DNA of 5,609 bases from Flavobacteriia bacterium (GCA_030626085.1 DAOUPQ010000124.1:1-5609), one strand, 5' to 3'. Positions 1 to 5,609 are shown, counted from the first letter of the stretch. Numbers and translations are program-made. The notes: generated by a model not told the origin, from the sequence alone.

Positions 1-6
1 CAGGCA

Positions 7-36
7 TTTCATTTTTTCCTTGATGAAAAAACGAAA
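7..36. repeat. AT-rich inverted repeat at the head of repeat copy A
   Basis: Bases 7-18 (TTTC-A-TTTTTT-C) pair with 25-36 (G-AAAAAA-C-GAAA) over 12 positions with one A/C mismatch, closing a six-base loop, CTTGAT. The same structure occurs at 3570-3599 in copy B, where the innermost C-G pair becomes T-G. From memory, similar T-rich/A-rich palindromes are frequent between genes in Bacteroidota. The function is unknown. Confidence 0.75.
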
Positions 37-39
37 CAA

Positions 40-55
40 TCCCGAGTACTCGGGA
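40..55. repeat. Perfect 16-base palindrome inserted in repeat copy A
   Basis: TCCCGAGTACTCGGGA is identical to its own reverse complement. It is much richer in G and C than its surroundings. It occupies the place where copy B carries a different, longer sequence (3600-3664), so it looks like a small palindromic unit that inserted into, or replaced part of, the larger repeat. Confidence 0.8.
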
Positions 56-90
56 CAAGGCTAACAATAATTTAACAACCTAAATTTTAT

Positions 91-155
91 AAAAATTAAG
101 TGCAGCCGAGTGATTTTCGAGCAAGCTCTCAACTTCTCGGTTTTACTAAGTTTTT
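91..155. repeat. Long imperfect hairpin in repeat copy A
   Basis: Bases 91-110 can pair with 136-155: of 20 positions, 15 are Watson-Crick, three are G-T wobbles and two are mismatches. The GC-rich core CCGAG (106-110) with CTCGG (136-140) closes a 25-base loop. Inside the loop is a smaller hairpin, GAGC-AA-GCTC (119-128). The A-rich left foot and T-rich right foot give it the form of a bidirectional intrinsic terminator. It lies about 135 bases past the end of the ChaN-like gene and could end that transcript. A transposase- or nuclease-recognised end is another possibility. The function is inferred; the pairing is seen directly. Confidence 0.75.
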
Positions 156-289
156 ATTTTATTTAGAACATCAAATTCTTGAAGGCCACTCTCAACAAGT
201 AATATTAAATAATGTTTCACCATTTTTTCCATTAAATTCTTGGTAGAACCAATATATCTAATTAAGAAGCAAATATATATATTTTAAAT

Positions 290-1174
290 TTATCGCTTGG
301 TTTGCGTCATATTATCAGCAACTACAATGATATATTCTGCTATAGTTTTCTTTTCTTCTTTGGTCATTTCATCCCATTCTGATTGCATCACAGTTGTGAT
401 AGATTTAATATCTAAACCAGGTTGAATTTTATTGATCCACCATATAATTCCCTGATCGTAATTAGAATGATAAGATCCATCCATATGAAAAAGTAAATCA
501 TCTTTTTTAAAATTCTCAAGTGAAAAATGTGCCATTGTAGCATCTTTTGCAGCTTGAGCAGTTTGAATATTTAACATATTTGGCGGCACATGATCTCCCA
601 TCTTGCTCGCCATCTCTGCGTATGCTTTAACAGTTGGGTCAAAATATTTTTCGAGATCTGGCCCGATCATTGCACGTGCTTCCGGACTTAATTTCTTTAA
701 AACATCCATTCCTCTTTTATTGATCATTGATGCATATCTACGAGGAATATTTGTAGCAATAAAACGTAAATTTTTCTCCTTGGCAAATTCAACCAAAGGT
801 TTATAATCGGTTTTATAATTCCCCCACATTTGTGTCATTTCCGGCATCATTTTCTTTTCTTCATAAAACCCTGCTAAATATTCATTCATTACCAATTGGT
901 TTCCGTTTTCAAACATTTCAGCTCCAAAAACTAATTTTTCACCTTTTATTTCATAAAAACTTTTTGCCATTTCAATTTGCATCCAATGTGAAATTGGATT
1001 GGTATGATATTCTCCAAAAAATACCATATCACTTTTAGCCAGATCTTTGATCATTTTATCATAATTTGCTGATTTTCCATTACTTTTATACAATTGATAA
1101 GCGGGTTTACCTTGTGCAAATGTTAAATTAGTAAGTATTATTATTGCAATTAAACTGAGGATTATTTTTTTCAT
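290..1174 (-). CDS. Exported ChaN/TIKI-superfamily protein (haem-binding uptake-like, DUF399)
   Basis: This 294-residue protein resembles the ChaN family (PF04187), whose studied members bind haem and which shares a fold with TIKI/TraB metalloproteases. Residues 1-20 form a signal peptide (lysines at 2-3, hydrophobic core, cleavage expected at A20/Q21). No lipobox is present, unlike many proteobacterial ChaN proteins, which are lipoproteins, so a soluble periplasmic product is expected. Family landmarks are a first GxxH motif, GEYH (54-57), GAEMFE (84-89), ATNIPRR (140-146), and a second GxxH in GSYHSNYDQG (233-242). The acidic and histidine residues of these motifs are candidate metal or cofactor ligands. 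The ATG at 1174 is chosen because it gives an intact signal peptide. The gene starts 50 bases after the M1 peptidase stop on the same strand. I see no terminator in that gap, so cotranscription is likely. Family assignment is good; whether it binds haem or acts as a protease is unknown. Confidence 0.85.
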   Translation of the reverse strand: MKKIILSLIAIIILTNLTFAQGKPAYQLYKSNGKSANYDKMIKDLAKSDMVFFGEYHTNPISHWMQIEMAKSFYEIKGEKLVFGAEMFENGNQLVMNEYLAGFYEEKKMMPEMTQMWGNYKTDYKPLVEFAKEKNLRFIATNIPRRYASMINKRGMDVLKKLSPEARAMIGPDLEKYFDPTVKAYAEMASKMGDHVPPNMLNIQTAQAAKDATMAHFSLENFKKDDLLFHMDGSYHSNYDQGIIWWINKIQPGLDIKSITTVMQSEWDEMTKEEKKTIAEYIIVVADNMTQTKR

Positions 1175-1224
1175 TGTTATTGTTTTATAAAGTTAGATTA
1201 ATTTAAAAAAATTATAAAATATTT

Positions 1225-3399
1225 TTAGTGTGTTGGTCTTCCCAAAGGTCTCTTTGATTTATATAACGCTTTACGCGGAATTAATTTAGCCGTTATATCA
1301 CCTTCATTTACTGTAATACTCAATGGCGATTTCAATGCAGGTAAAGAACCTTTCATTACATTTTTAGCTGAATCTCCTTCAAAACCTAAATAGCCATATT
1401 TACCATAATGCAGTAATTTACCTGATAATGCTTTAATCGATGCATCGGAATTTGAACCTACAAATCCGATACTTTCAGCATTGTTTTTTGGATTTGGAAT
1501 TGCATAAACTAAAGCTCCTGATTTTGATAAATTTATTATTGATTCCATTTCAGTTTGAGTAAAAGATCCTTTATATACTGTTTGTAATGCTTTATCATAA
1601 TGTTTATTTTCATAACCTAAGATCCATACTGATTGATCTACAGGTATTTGTTTTAAGTTATTATCAAAAATAATCTTTGCTACTTTACCTTGAGCCTCTT
1701 GTGTAGCTTTCCATGTATTTGCCATTTCTTGATAAGCAACTTTATTTTTGCTGTTTGCAGGAATAATAATTGTCATTTTTTTATTGCCAAACACTTGAGA
1801 TAAAGATGCTGGAACTTCACCTCTATCTACACGACGCATGATATTAAATTGAGGATCAATTTCAACTTTTAATGGCTTTTGAGATAATTCTACAGTATAA
1901 TTCTGTGATTTATTATCCATAACCAACTTCTTCCAAACAACCTGATCATTTCCTTCTGTATAGATAGCTACTGGAACATTTATATAAAATAAATCTTCTT
2001 TTTGAATTTGATTTAAAGTAAAAGACAATTTATTCCCTTTTGATCTTACATTTATTATCTCTATAGTTGGTGCACCTTTTCTATCTATCCATTGTGCAAA
2101 GAAACTATCAAGATCTCTTCCTGTTATTTCTTCAAAACTTTTTTGAATCTCGGGAAAAGAAACTTTTTTAAATATATAATCGGTATAAAATTTTTGATAT
2201 GCTTTAATAAATACTTCATCACCAAATTCATAGCGCAGCATATTATTTACCATCAAAACTTTTCCATACCCAATGGCTTCTTCAGCAGAATTGTTTCTGT
2301 TTATAAATTGATTGATCGGGAAATCATTTTCATCATTAACATAATCAGTAAATTTTTGTAAAGTATTTCTACGATAAGTAGCTCCATTACCTCTTTGTTC
2401 TTGCATTAAATGATCGGCCATATATGCGGTAATTCCTTCACACCAATTTCCACCATTTTTGTAATCTACAAAAACGCCATTACCCCAATAATTATGCAAC
2501 AATTCATGTGGATAAGATGAATATAAAATCCAAGGGAAACGTATAACTTTCTCACCCAGTAAAGTAAAAGAAGGCATTCCGTAACCTGTTTCCCAAAAAT
2601 TCTCAACCAAGGCGAATTTTGTATAAGGATATTTTCCAATCAATGTTTCATACATCTGCAAATATCCACTTGTTATTCCTAAATATCTTTGTGCCAATTC
2701 TTCATCCTGTGTTCTTAAAAAAGCCTGAACTTCAACATCACCTGATTTTTTTGAATACTCTGTCCATTTTGCTGCTGTTAAATATATCTCATCCATCGGC
2801 TCTGGCGAATTATAAGTAATTTCTTTTTTTCCATCAACAACTTCATTTTTTGTTCTCTCACCTTGTGATACTACAGACCAACCTTCATTAATTGTGACAT
2901 TTAATACAAAAGTTGAAAGCAGATCATCTCCAAATCTTGGTAACCAAAAAGTAGAATTTGCCATATATACACCGTTCTCTGAAATTACTCCTTTAGTTTC
3001 ACTAAAACCTCGAGCATATTCTGCAGCTGTCTTTTTAATTTCATCCCTAACAGGTCCTTTATAGTAAATTGTAAATGAATTATTTTTTTTATTAGTAATT
3101 GATAATTTATATTTATTTACATAAGAATTGGTTAGTGTATCATTATTAACAAGTTTAACAATTTTAGCACCTAATATCTTTTCAATCTTTAGATTTTTAT
3201 TTAGATAAAAATCTATGTTTTTTGAATTTTTGGTAAACAAATAAGATGGTAAAATAATATTATTTTTTACAGAAAGTATTGAACTAACCACATCAATATG
3301 AGCATCAATCTCTTGATTTTCATATTGAGTTTGCGCATTTACCAACTGACCAAAAGTTAAGGGAATGCTTATTAAAAAAAATAAATAATAATGTTTCAT
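1225..3399 (-). CDS. Exported M1-family zinc metallopeptidase with an extra C-terminal domain
   Basis: This 724-residue protein has a signal peptide at 1-22 (cleavage expected at A22/Q23). An M1-type N-terminal beta domain spans roughly 25-210, followed by a catalytic domain at about 215-445. The zinc site is complete: HELLH at 298-302 and the third ligand E321, exactly 18 residues further on. Y378, in a YGK context followed by NMLRYEFGDEVF, fits the catalytic tyrosine region. FFAQWIDRKGAP (433-444) is the usual end of the catalytic core. The GxMEN motif that anchors a substrate's free amino end is replaced by GYGMPS (272-277), with no glutamate. Residues about 540-690 form an additional alternating strand/helix domain ending in the conserved-looking stretch HYGKYGYLGFEG (664-675). 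The last 16 residues are basic. It is the first gene of a probable two-gene operon with the ChaN-like gene. Hydrolysis of peptides outside the cytoplasm is likely; strict aminopeptidase action is doubtful. Confidence 0.9.
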   Translation of the reverse strand: MKHYYLFFLISIPLTFGQLVNAQTQYENQEIDAHIDVVSSILSVKNNIILPSYLFTKNSKNIDFYLNKNLKIEKILGAKIVKLVNNDTLTNSYVNKYKLSITNKKNNSFTIYYKGPVRDEIKKTAAEYARGFSETKGVISENGVYMANSTFWLPRFGDDLLSTFVLNVTINEGWSVVSQGERTKNEVVDGKKEITYNSPEPMDEIYLTAAKWTEYSKKSGDVEVQAFLRTQDEELAQRYLGITSGYLQMYETLIGKYPYTKFALVENFWETGYGMPSFTLLGEKVIRFPWILYSSYPHELLHNYWGNGVFVDYKNGGNWCEGITAYMADHLMQEQRGNGATYRRNTLQKFTDYVNDENDFPINQFINRNNSAEEAIGYGKVLMVNNMLRYEFGDEVFIKAYQKFYTDYIFKKVSFPEIQKSFEEITGRDLDSFFAQWIDRKGAPTIEIINVRSKGNKLSFTLNQIQKEDLFYINVPVAIYTEGNDQVVWKKLVMDNKSQNYTVELSQKPLKVEIDPQFNIMRRVDRGEVPASLSQVFGNKKMTIIIPANSKNKVAYQEMANTWKATQEAQGKVAKIIFDNNLKQIPVDQSVWILGYENKHYDKALQTVYKGSFTQTEMESIINLSKSGALVYAIPNPKNNAESIGFVGSNSDASIKALSGKLLHYGKYGYLGFEGDSAKNVMKGSLPALKSPLSITVNEGDITAKLIPRKALYKSKRPLGRPTH

Positions 3400-3431
3400 T
3401 GTAATTTAAATTTAATTCATTTTATTTGAGA

Positions 3432-3439
3432 CAAATGTA
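3432..3439 (-). promoter_or_regulatory. Candidate -7 promoter element for the M1 peptidase operon
   Basis: On the minus strand this reads TACATTTG, an exact match to the Bacteroidota -7 consensus TAnnTTTG. It would give a short leader of about 25 bases before the ATG at 3399. No convincing -33 TTG lies at the usual distance, and AT-rich DNA yields such matches by chance, so this is only a candidate. The leader has no Shine-Dalgarno sequence, as expected in this phylum. Confidence 0.4.
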
Positions 3440-3569
3440 AATCAATTTTTGATTTTTATTCATATTGACTTCTACAATTTGTACAAATTTTAAACATTTA
3501 TATGTTTTGTTCGATTCTACTGTTATTTTAATAGAATACTTATTTTTATGTCCTTTTGCCGGACAGGCA

Positions 3570-3599
3570 TTTCATTTTTTTCTTGATGAAAAAACGAAA
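3570..3599. repeat. AT-rich inverted repeat at the head of repeat copy B
   Basis: TTTC-A-TTTTTT-T (3570-3581) pairs with G-AAAAAA-C-GAAA (3588-3599), with one A/C mismatch and a terminal T-G wobble, around the loop CTTGAT. It is the counterpart of 7-36, and conservation between the copies suggests the hairpin is part of the element. Confidence 0.72.
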
Positions 3600-3698
3600 T
3601 CGATTTTATGAGATTCACGAACTCAAGAATAAATAATTGAAATAAGTGAGTAAACAAAAAAATCAAGGCTTACAATAATTTAACAACCTAAATTTTAT

Positions 3699-3763
3699 AA
3701 AAACTAAGTGCAGCCGAGTGATTTTCGAGCAAGCTCTCAACTTCTCGGTTTTACTAAGTTTTT
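3699..3763. repeat. Long imperfect hairpin in repeat copy B
   Basis: This is the counterpart of 91-155. Bases 3699-3718 pair with 3744-3763 over 20 positions with two mismatches. The inner hairpin GAGC-AA-GCTC (3727-3736) is also kept. The single substitution relative to copy A, C at 3704 instead of T at 96, turns a T-G wobble into a C-G pair, so pairing is preserved. This copy sits upstream of both flanking operons, so it cannot be explained as the terminator of either neighbouring gene. Confidence 0.75.
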
Positions 3764-3947
3764 ATTTTATTTAGAACATCAAATTCTTGAAGGCCACCTA
3801 TCAACATGTATATCAAATAATATTTCACCAGTTTTACCATTAAATTCGTGGTAGAACCTTTTGTTTAAAGTATATTTAAATTTTAGTCGTGTTTTTGTTA
3901 ATCCTAAAAAATAATTATTTACTTAAATTACTTTACAAAATTTATAT

Positions 3948-3955
3948 TACTTTTG
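3948..3955 (+). promoter_or_regulatory. Candidate -7 promoter element for the DUF4252/DUF481 gene pair
   Basis: TACTTTTG matches the Bacteroidota -7 consensus TAnnTTTG. Transcription from here would give a leader of about 65 bases before the ATG at 4027. I could not find a -33 element at the right spacing. The region 3859-4026 between the repeat and the gene otherwise contains only AT-rich sequence and a weak possible stem at 3968-3994. Confidence 0.4.
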
Positions 3956-4026
3956 GAGTTATCCTATTCATTCATAGAAATCGTTATAGAATGAGTTTGA
4001 TCAACTAACCTAACTACTACATTAAT

Positions 4027-4518
4027 ATGAAAAATATTTATTATATACTGATATTTATAATTTTTACCGGCTTTTTGGCATGTTCAAGCTCACAATCATT
4101 CAATAATTTTTATAATGATCATAAAAACGACAATAATGTTAGTTCTTTTCAGGTACCGAGTTATTTGCGCTCATTAATTAAAAATGCTTCTCCTGAATTA
4201 AATGATATCTTTAAAAATGTAAAAGACTTCAAGTCAATTTCTTTTACCGATTGCTCTCCGAGTCAAAGCCAGCAAATTAATGATGAAATAAATATGATCA
4301 CAAGAAATTACACTGATGTTCATCGCAAGAATACCGAAGGAAAAAGATCTTTAGTTTCTGTAAAAGAAAAAGGTGATCTAATTAAAGAAGTCATCATTCA
4401 CAATAGCAGAAATAACAATCATACTATTTTATTTTTAAAAGGCAATTTTGATCCTGAAAGAATTCAAAAATTAGCCAATGCAAATGAATTAGAAGATCTA
4501 TATGATTTTGACCAATAA
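4027..4518 (+). CDS. DUF4252-like lipoprotein
   Basis: This 163-residue protein has a lipoprotein signal: a hydrophobic segment at about 4-17 and the lipobox GFLAC ending at C19, the expected lipidated residue. The residues after C19 are SSSQS, without the acidic stretch that serves as a surface-export signal in Bacteroidota, so it probably faces the periplasm. The remainder resembles DUF4252: FQVPSYLRSLI near 41-51, a strand-like DFKSISF (67-73), then KEVIIHNSRNNNHTILFLKGN (120-140) followed by a helix, FDPERIQKLAN. The molecular function of this family is not known to me. The gene precedes a DUF481-like outer-membrane gene by 12 bases on the same strand, pointing to a shared envelope role. 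Domain assignment is from overall pattern and moderately sure; lipoprotein status is firmer. Confidence 0.78.
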   Translation: MKNIYYILIFIIFTGFLACSSSQSFNNFYNDHKNDNNVSSFQVPSYLRSLIKNASPELNDIFKNVKDFKSISFTDCSPSQSQQINDEINMITRNYTDVHRKNTEGKRSLVSVKEKGDLIKEVIIHNSRNNNHTILFLKGNFDPERIQKLANANELEDLYDFDQ

Positions 4519-4530
4519 TTTCCCTTTAAA

Positions 4531-5286
4531 ATGATTAAAAAAATCCTTTTTATAATATTATTCATTAGCGCAATTAATACCAATGCACAGGTATTAAATA
4601 TTGAGCATTTACGCATTGCAAAAGACACTTCAGGATTTGCAGGTTCAATTGGCGTTAATCTGCAATTGATTAAGAACACAAGAGACATTTTTATATTTGG
4701 CAACACTATATATTTTCAATATAGAAACGGAAAACATCTTGTATTTCTAATTAATAATATTTCTTATAAAAAGATCGATGATGAAGATATTATTAATAGA
4801 GGTACTATGCACCTACGCTATAATTATAAACTAACCGATATCGTTACTCTTGAAGCATTCGGACAATTACAATACAATACCATTTCTAAAATCGAAATGC
4901 GACAACTTATCGGTGGTGGTACGCGTTTTAAATTAGCTGAAAAAGAAAAATATAAAATTTATTTGGGTACAATTTTAATGTATGAATATGAAAAAATTGA
5001 CGCTGATCCTTCTATTTATAACAGGGATTATAGATTTAGTGGTTATTTGTCTTTAAGATTTTTCCCAACTAAAAATTTTATATTTACCAGTACCACATTT
5101 TACCAACCCAGGTTAGATAAATTTAATGATTACCGTATTTATAACCAAAATTCACTCTCTTTAAGAGTTATAAAAAAATTATCACTTCAGTTAACATATT
5201 CAATAAGTTATGATGCTTTTCCTGCAGAAGGAATTCCTAAAACTCAATATCGATTACTCAATGGTTTGGTTTATACTTTTGATTAA
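4531..5286 (+). CDS. DUF481-like outer-membrane beta-barrel protein
   Basis: This 251-residue protein has a signal peptide at 1-19 (cleavage expected at A19/Q20). The mature part consists of alternating polar/hydrophobic strands typical of a small outer-membrane barrel, for example the stretches near 55-79, 93-117, 121-134, 140-154, 167-177 and 181-191. It ends in VYTFD, with a phenylalanine next to last, close to the usual aromatic end of barrel proteins. The run NRGTMHLRYNYKLTD (89-103) followed by LEAFGQLQYN and RQLIGGGTRFKL (124-135) resembles DUF481 (PF04338, YdiY-like proteins). No catalytic motif is seen. It is probably cotranscribed with the lipoprotein gene 12 bases upstream. A different barrel family of similar topology cannot be excluded. 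Confidence 0.75.
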   Translation: MIKKILFIILFISAINTNAQVLNIEHLRIAKDTSGFAGSIGVNLQLIKNTRDIFIFGNTIYFQYRNGKHLVFLINNISYKKIDDEDIINRGTMHLRYNYKLTDIVTLEAFGQLQYNTISKIEMRQLIGGGTRFKLAEKEKYKIYLGTILMYEYEKIDADPSIYNRDYRFSGYLSLRFFPTKNFIFTSTTFYQPRLDKFNDYRIYNQNSLSLRVIKKLSLQLTYSISYDAFPAEGIPKTQYRLLNGLVYTFD

Positions 5287-5529
5287 AATAATTTTTTAAA
5301 TAAAAAATGTAATTTATCACTTGTTTTTACTTCAACTTTTTGATAATCAGAGTTGCCATATTTATTTCAATTTATATCTAAATTTTTCATCATTCTTTTA
5401 ATGTATAAATCACCTCCCCATTTACCGTGATTTTGCATTAGAATTACAATATAAAAAAATAAATTGCGTTGTATAAACTCATAAGTTTTTATTTAATAAA
5501 ACTTGGGAAAATTGTTATTGCTAAAGAAG
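5287..5529. other. AT-rich intergenic stretch without a convincing gene
   Basis: I see no secure gene, RNA or exact TAnnTTTG promoter here. Two minor items are present. One is a small minus-strand reading frame at 5367-5438 (23 codons from ATG, including HGKWGGDLY). The other is an AT-only-looped inverted repeat at 5483-5504 (AAGTTTT paired with AAAACTT). The stretch is long for a simple untranslated tail, since the first clear terminator lies 244 bases after the preceding stop codon. Confidence 0.5.
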
Positions 5530-5566
5530 AAAACTCTCCAAAAAAAGGAGAGTTTTTTGTTTTTTT
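5530..5566 (+). terminator. Intrinsic terminator hairpin, possibly bidirectional
   Basis: AAAACTCTCC (5530-5539) pairs perfectly with GGAGAGTTTT (5547-5556) around a seven-base A loop. T-rich sequence follows (T5553-5558, one G, T5560-5566). On the minus strand the stem is followed by TTTTCTTCTTT, so it could also stop transcription entering from the right. It may end the lipoprotein/barrel transcript, a small RNA in the preceding 243 bases, or a gene lying beyond the window. Confidence 0.88.
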
Positions 5567-5609
5567 GATGCGTTTTTTTTATCCCGATCGATTCAAATAT
5601 TTAACTTGG

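Larger units (their letters stand above)
1..250 (+). repeat. Intergenic direct repeat, copy A (left)
   Basis: This copy matches 3564-3858 in the same orientation. Bases 57-250 align with 3665-3858 at a constant offset of 3608. Up to about base 189 there are only two substitutions (63 and 96). The last 60 bases are more diverged and contain a compensating pair of single-base indels. Bases 1-36 also match 3564-3599 with one substitution. Between these blocks the copies differ: copy A has 20 bases that include a perfect palindrome, while copy B has about 65 unrelated bases. The repeat contains two hairpins and no transposase gene. It may extend left of the window. It lies just beyond the end of the ChaN-like gene and marks the left border of the peptidase/ChaN cassette. 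Confidence 0.93.
3564..3858 (+). repeat. Intergenic direct repeat, copy B (right)
   Basis: This is the second copy of the repeat at 1-250, in the same orientation, so the two copies bracket the peptidase/ChaN gene pair. Its head (3564-3599) and body (3665-3858) match copy A, but they are separated by about 65 bases (3600-3664) absent from copy A. A short extra hairpin, TGTCC/GGACA around loop TTTTGCC, precedes and overlaps the head (3549-3565); its counterpart in copy A would fall outside the window. No gene is needed to explain this stretch, which lies between divergently transcribed genes, and no protein-coding remnant is certain. Confidence 0.93.

Noticed and set aside
603..1038. Two plus-strand open frames (603-806 and 832-1038) opposite the ChaN-like gene
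   Set aside because: They are antisense to a well-supported gene, have no family resemblance, and look like reverse shadows of its codons.
1175..1224. Internal promoter or terminator between the peptidase and ChaN-like genes
   Set aside because: The best minus-strand promoter match, TAACTTTA, misses the conserved final G, and no hairpin followed by T residues is present.
2092..2819. Two plus-strand open frames (2092-2361 and 2619-2819) opposite the M1 peptidase
   Set aside because: The first is Phe/Ile/Lys-rich and neither shows a recognisable motif; both overlap the catalytic domain coding region entirely.
1..3858. Insertion sequence or composite transposon
   Set aside because: No transposase or integrase gene lies within or between the repeats, and no target-site duplication can be shown because the left edge of copy A is at the window boundary.
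3968..3994. Possible stem TCATTC/GAATGA in the leader of the lipoprotein gene
   Set aside because: Only six pairs, AT-rich, with a bulge beyond; not strong enough to call a riboswitch or operator.
4464..4706. Minus-strand open frame of 80 codons across the junction of the two plus-strand genes
   Set aside because: It overlaps both the lipoprotein end and the barrel signal peptide, and has no independent support.
1..5609. CRISPR array, tRNA or defence system
   Set aside because: The repeats are two long copies rather than short regularly spaced units, no cloverleaf was seen, and no nuclease, helicase or methylase motif occurs in the genes.
5557..5609. C-terminal end of a minus-strand gene entering from the right
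   Set aside because: All three minus frames reach a stop within this short stretch, so only a few residues could be visible and none can be recognised.

Overview
The window looks like a piece of chromosome from a member of the Bacteroidota, probably an uncultured or environmental lineage. The grounds are strong AT-richness, no Shine-Dalgarno sequence before any gene, two matches to the Bacteroidota -7 promoter element (TAnnTTTG), signal peptides that end in Ala followed by Gln, and gene families (DUF4252-like lipoprotein, DUF481-like outer-membrane protein) common in that phylum. No genus can be named from the sequence.

Layout. Positions 1-250 hold the first copy of an intergenic repeat. Two genes on the minus strand follow, transcribed right to left: an exported M1-family zinc metallopeptidase (1225-3399) and then, 50 bases downstream, an exported ChaN/TIKI-fold protein (290-1174). 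The gap between divergent genes (3400-4026) carries the second repeat copy (3564-3858, same orientation as the first) and a candidate promoter for each side. Two plus-strand genes follow, 12 bases apart: a DUF4252-like lipoprotein (4027-4518) and a DUF481-like outer-membrane beta-barrel protein (4531-5286). The right end (5287-5609) has no convincing gene but contains a clear intrinsic terminator hairpin at 5530-5566.

How the genes may work together. The peptidase and the ChaN-like protein are both exported and probably cotranscribed. The pairing suggests a periplasmic or surface function in which peptide or protein breakdown is linked to capture of a metal or haem cofactor; this is inference from family membership. 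The peptidase has a complete M1 zinc site but lacks the glutamate of the GxMEN exopeptidase motif, so it may not be an ordinary aminopeptidase. The plus-strand pair looks like an envelope operon of unknown function.

The most unusual structure is the pair of direct repeats that brackets the peptidase/ChaN cassette exactly. Each copy contains a roughly 65-base imperfect hairpin, and the only base difference between copies inside it changes a G-T wobble to a G-C pair. No CRISPR array, tRNA, rRNA, transposase or obvious defence system is visible.
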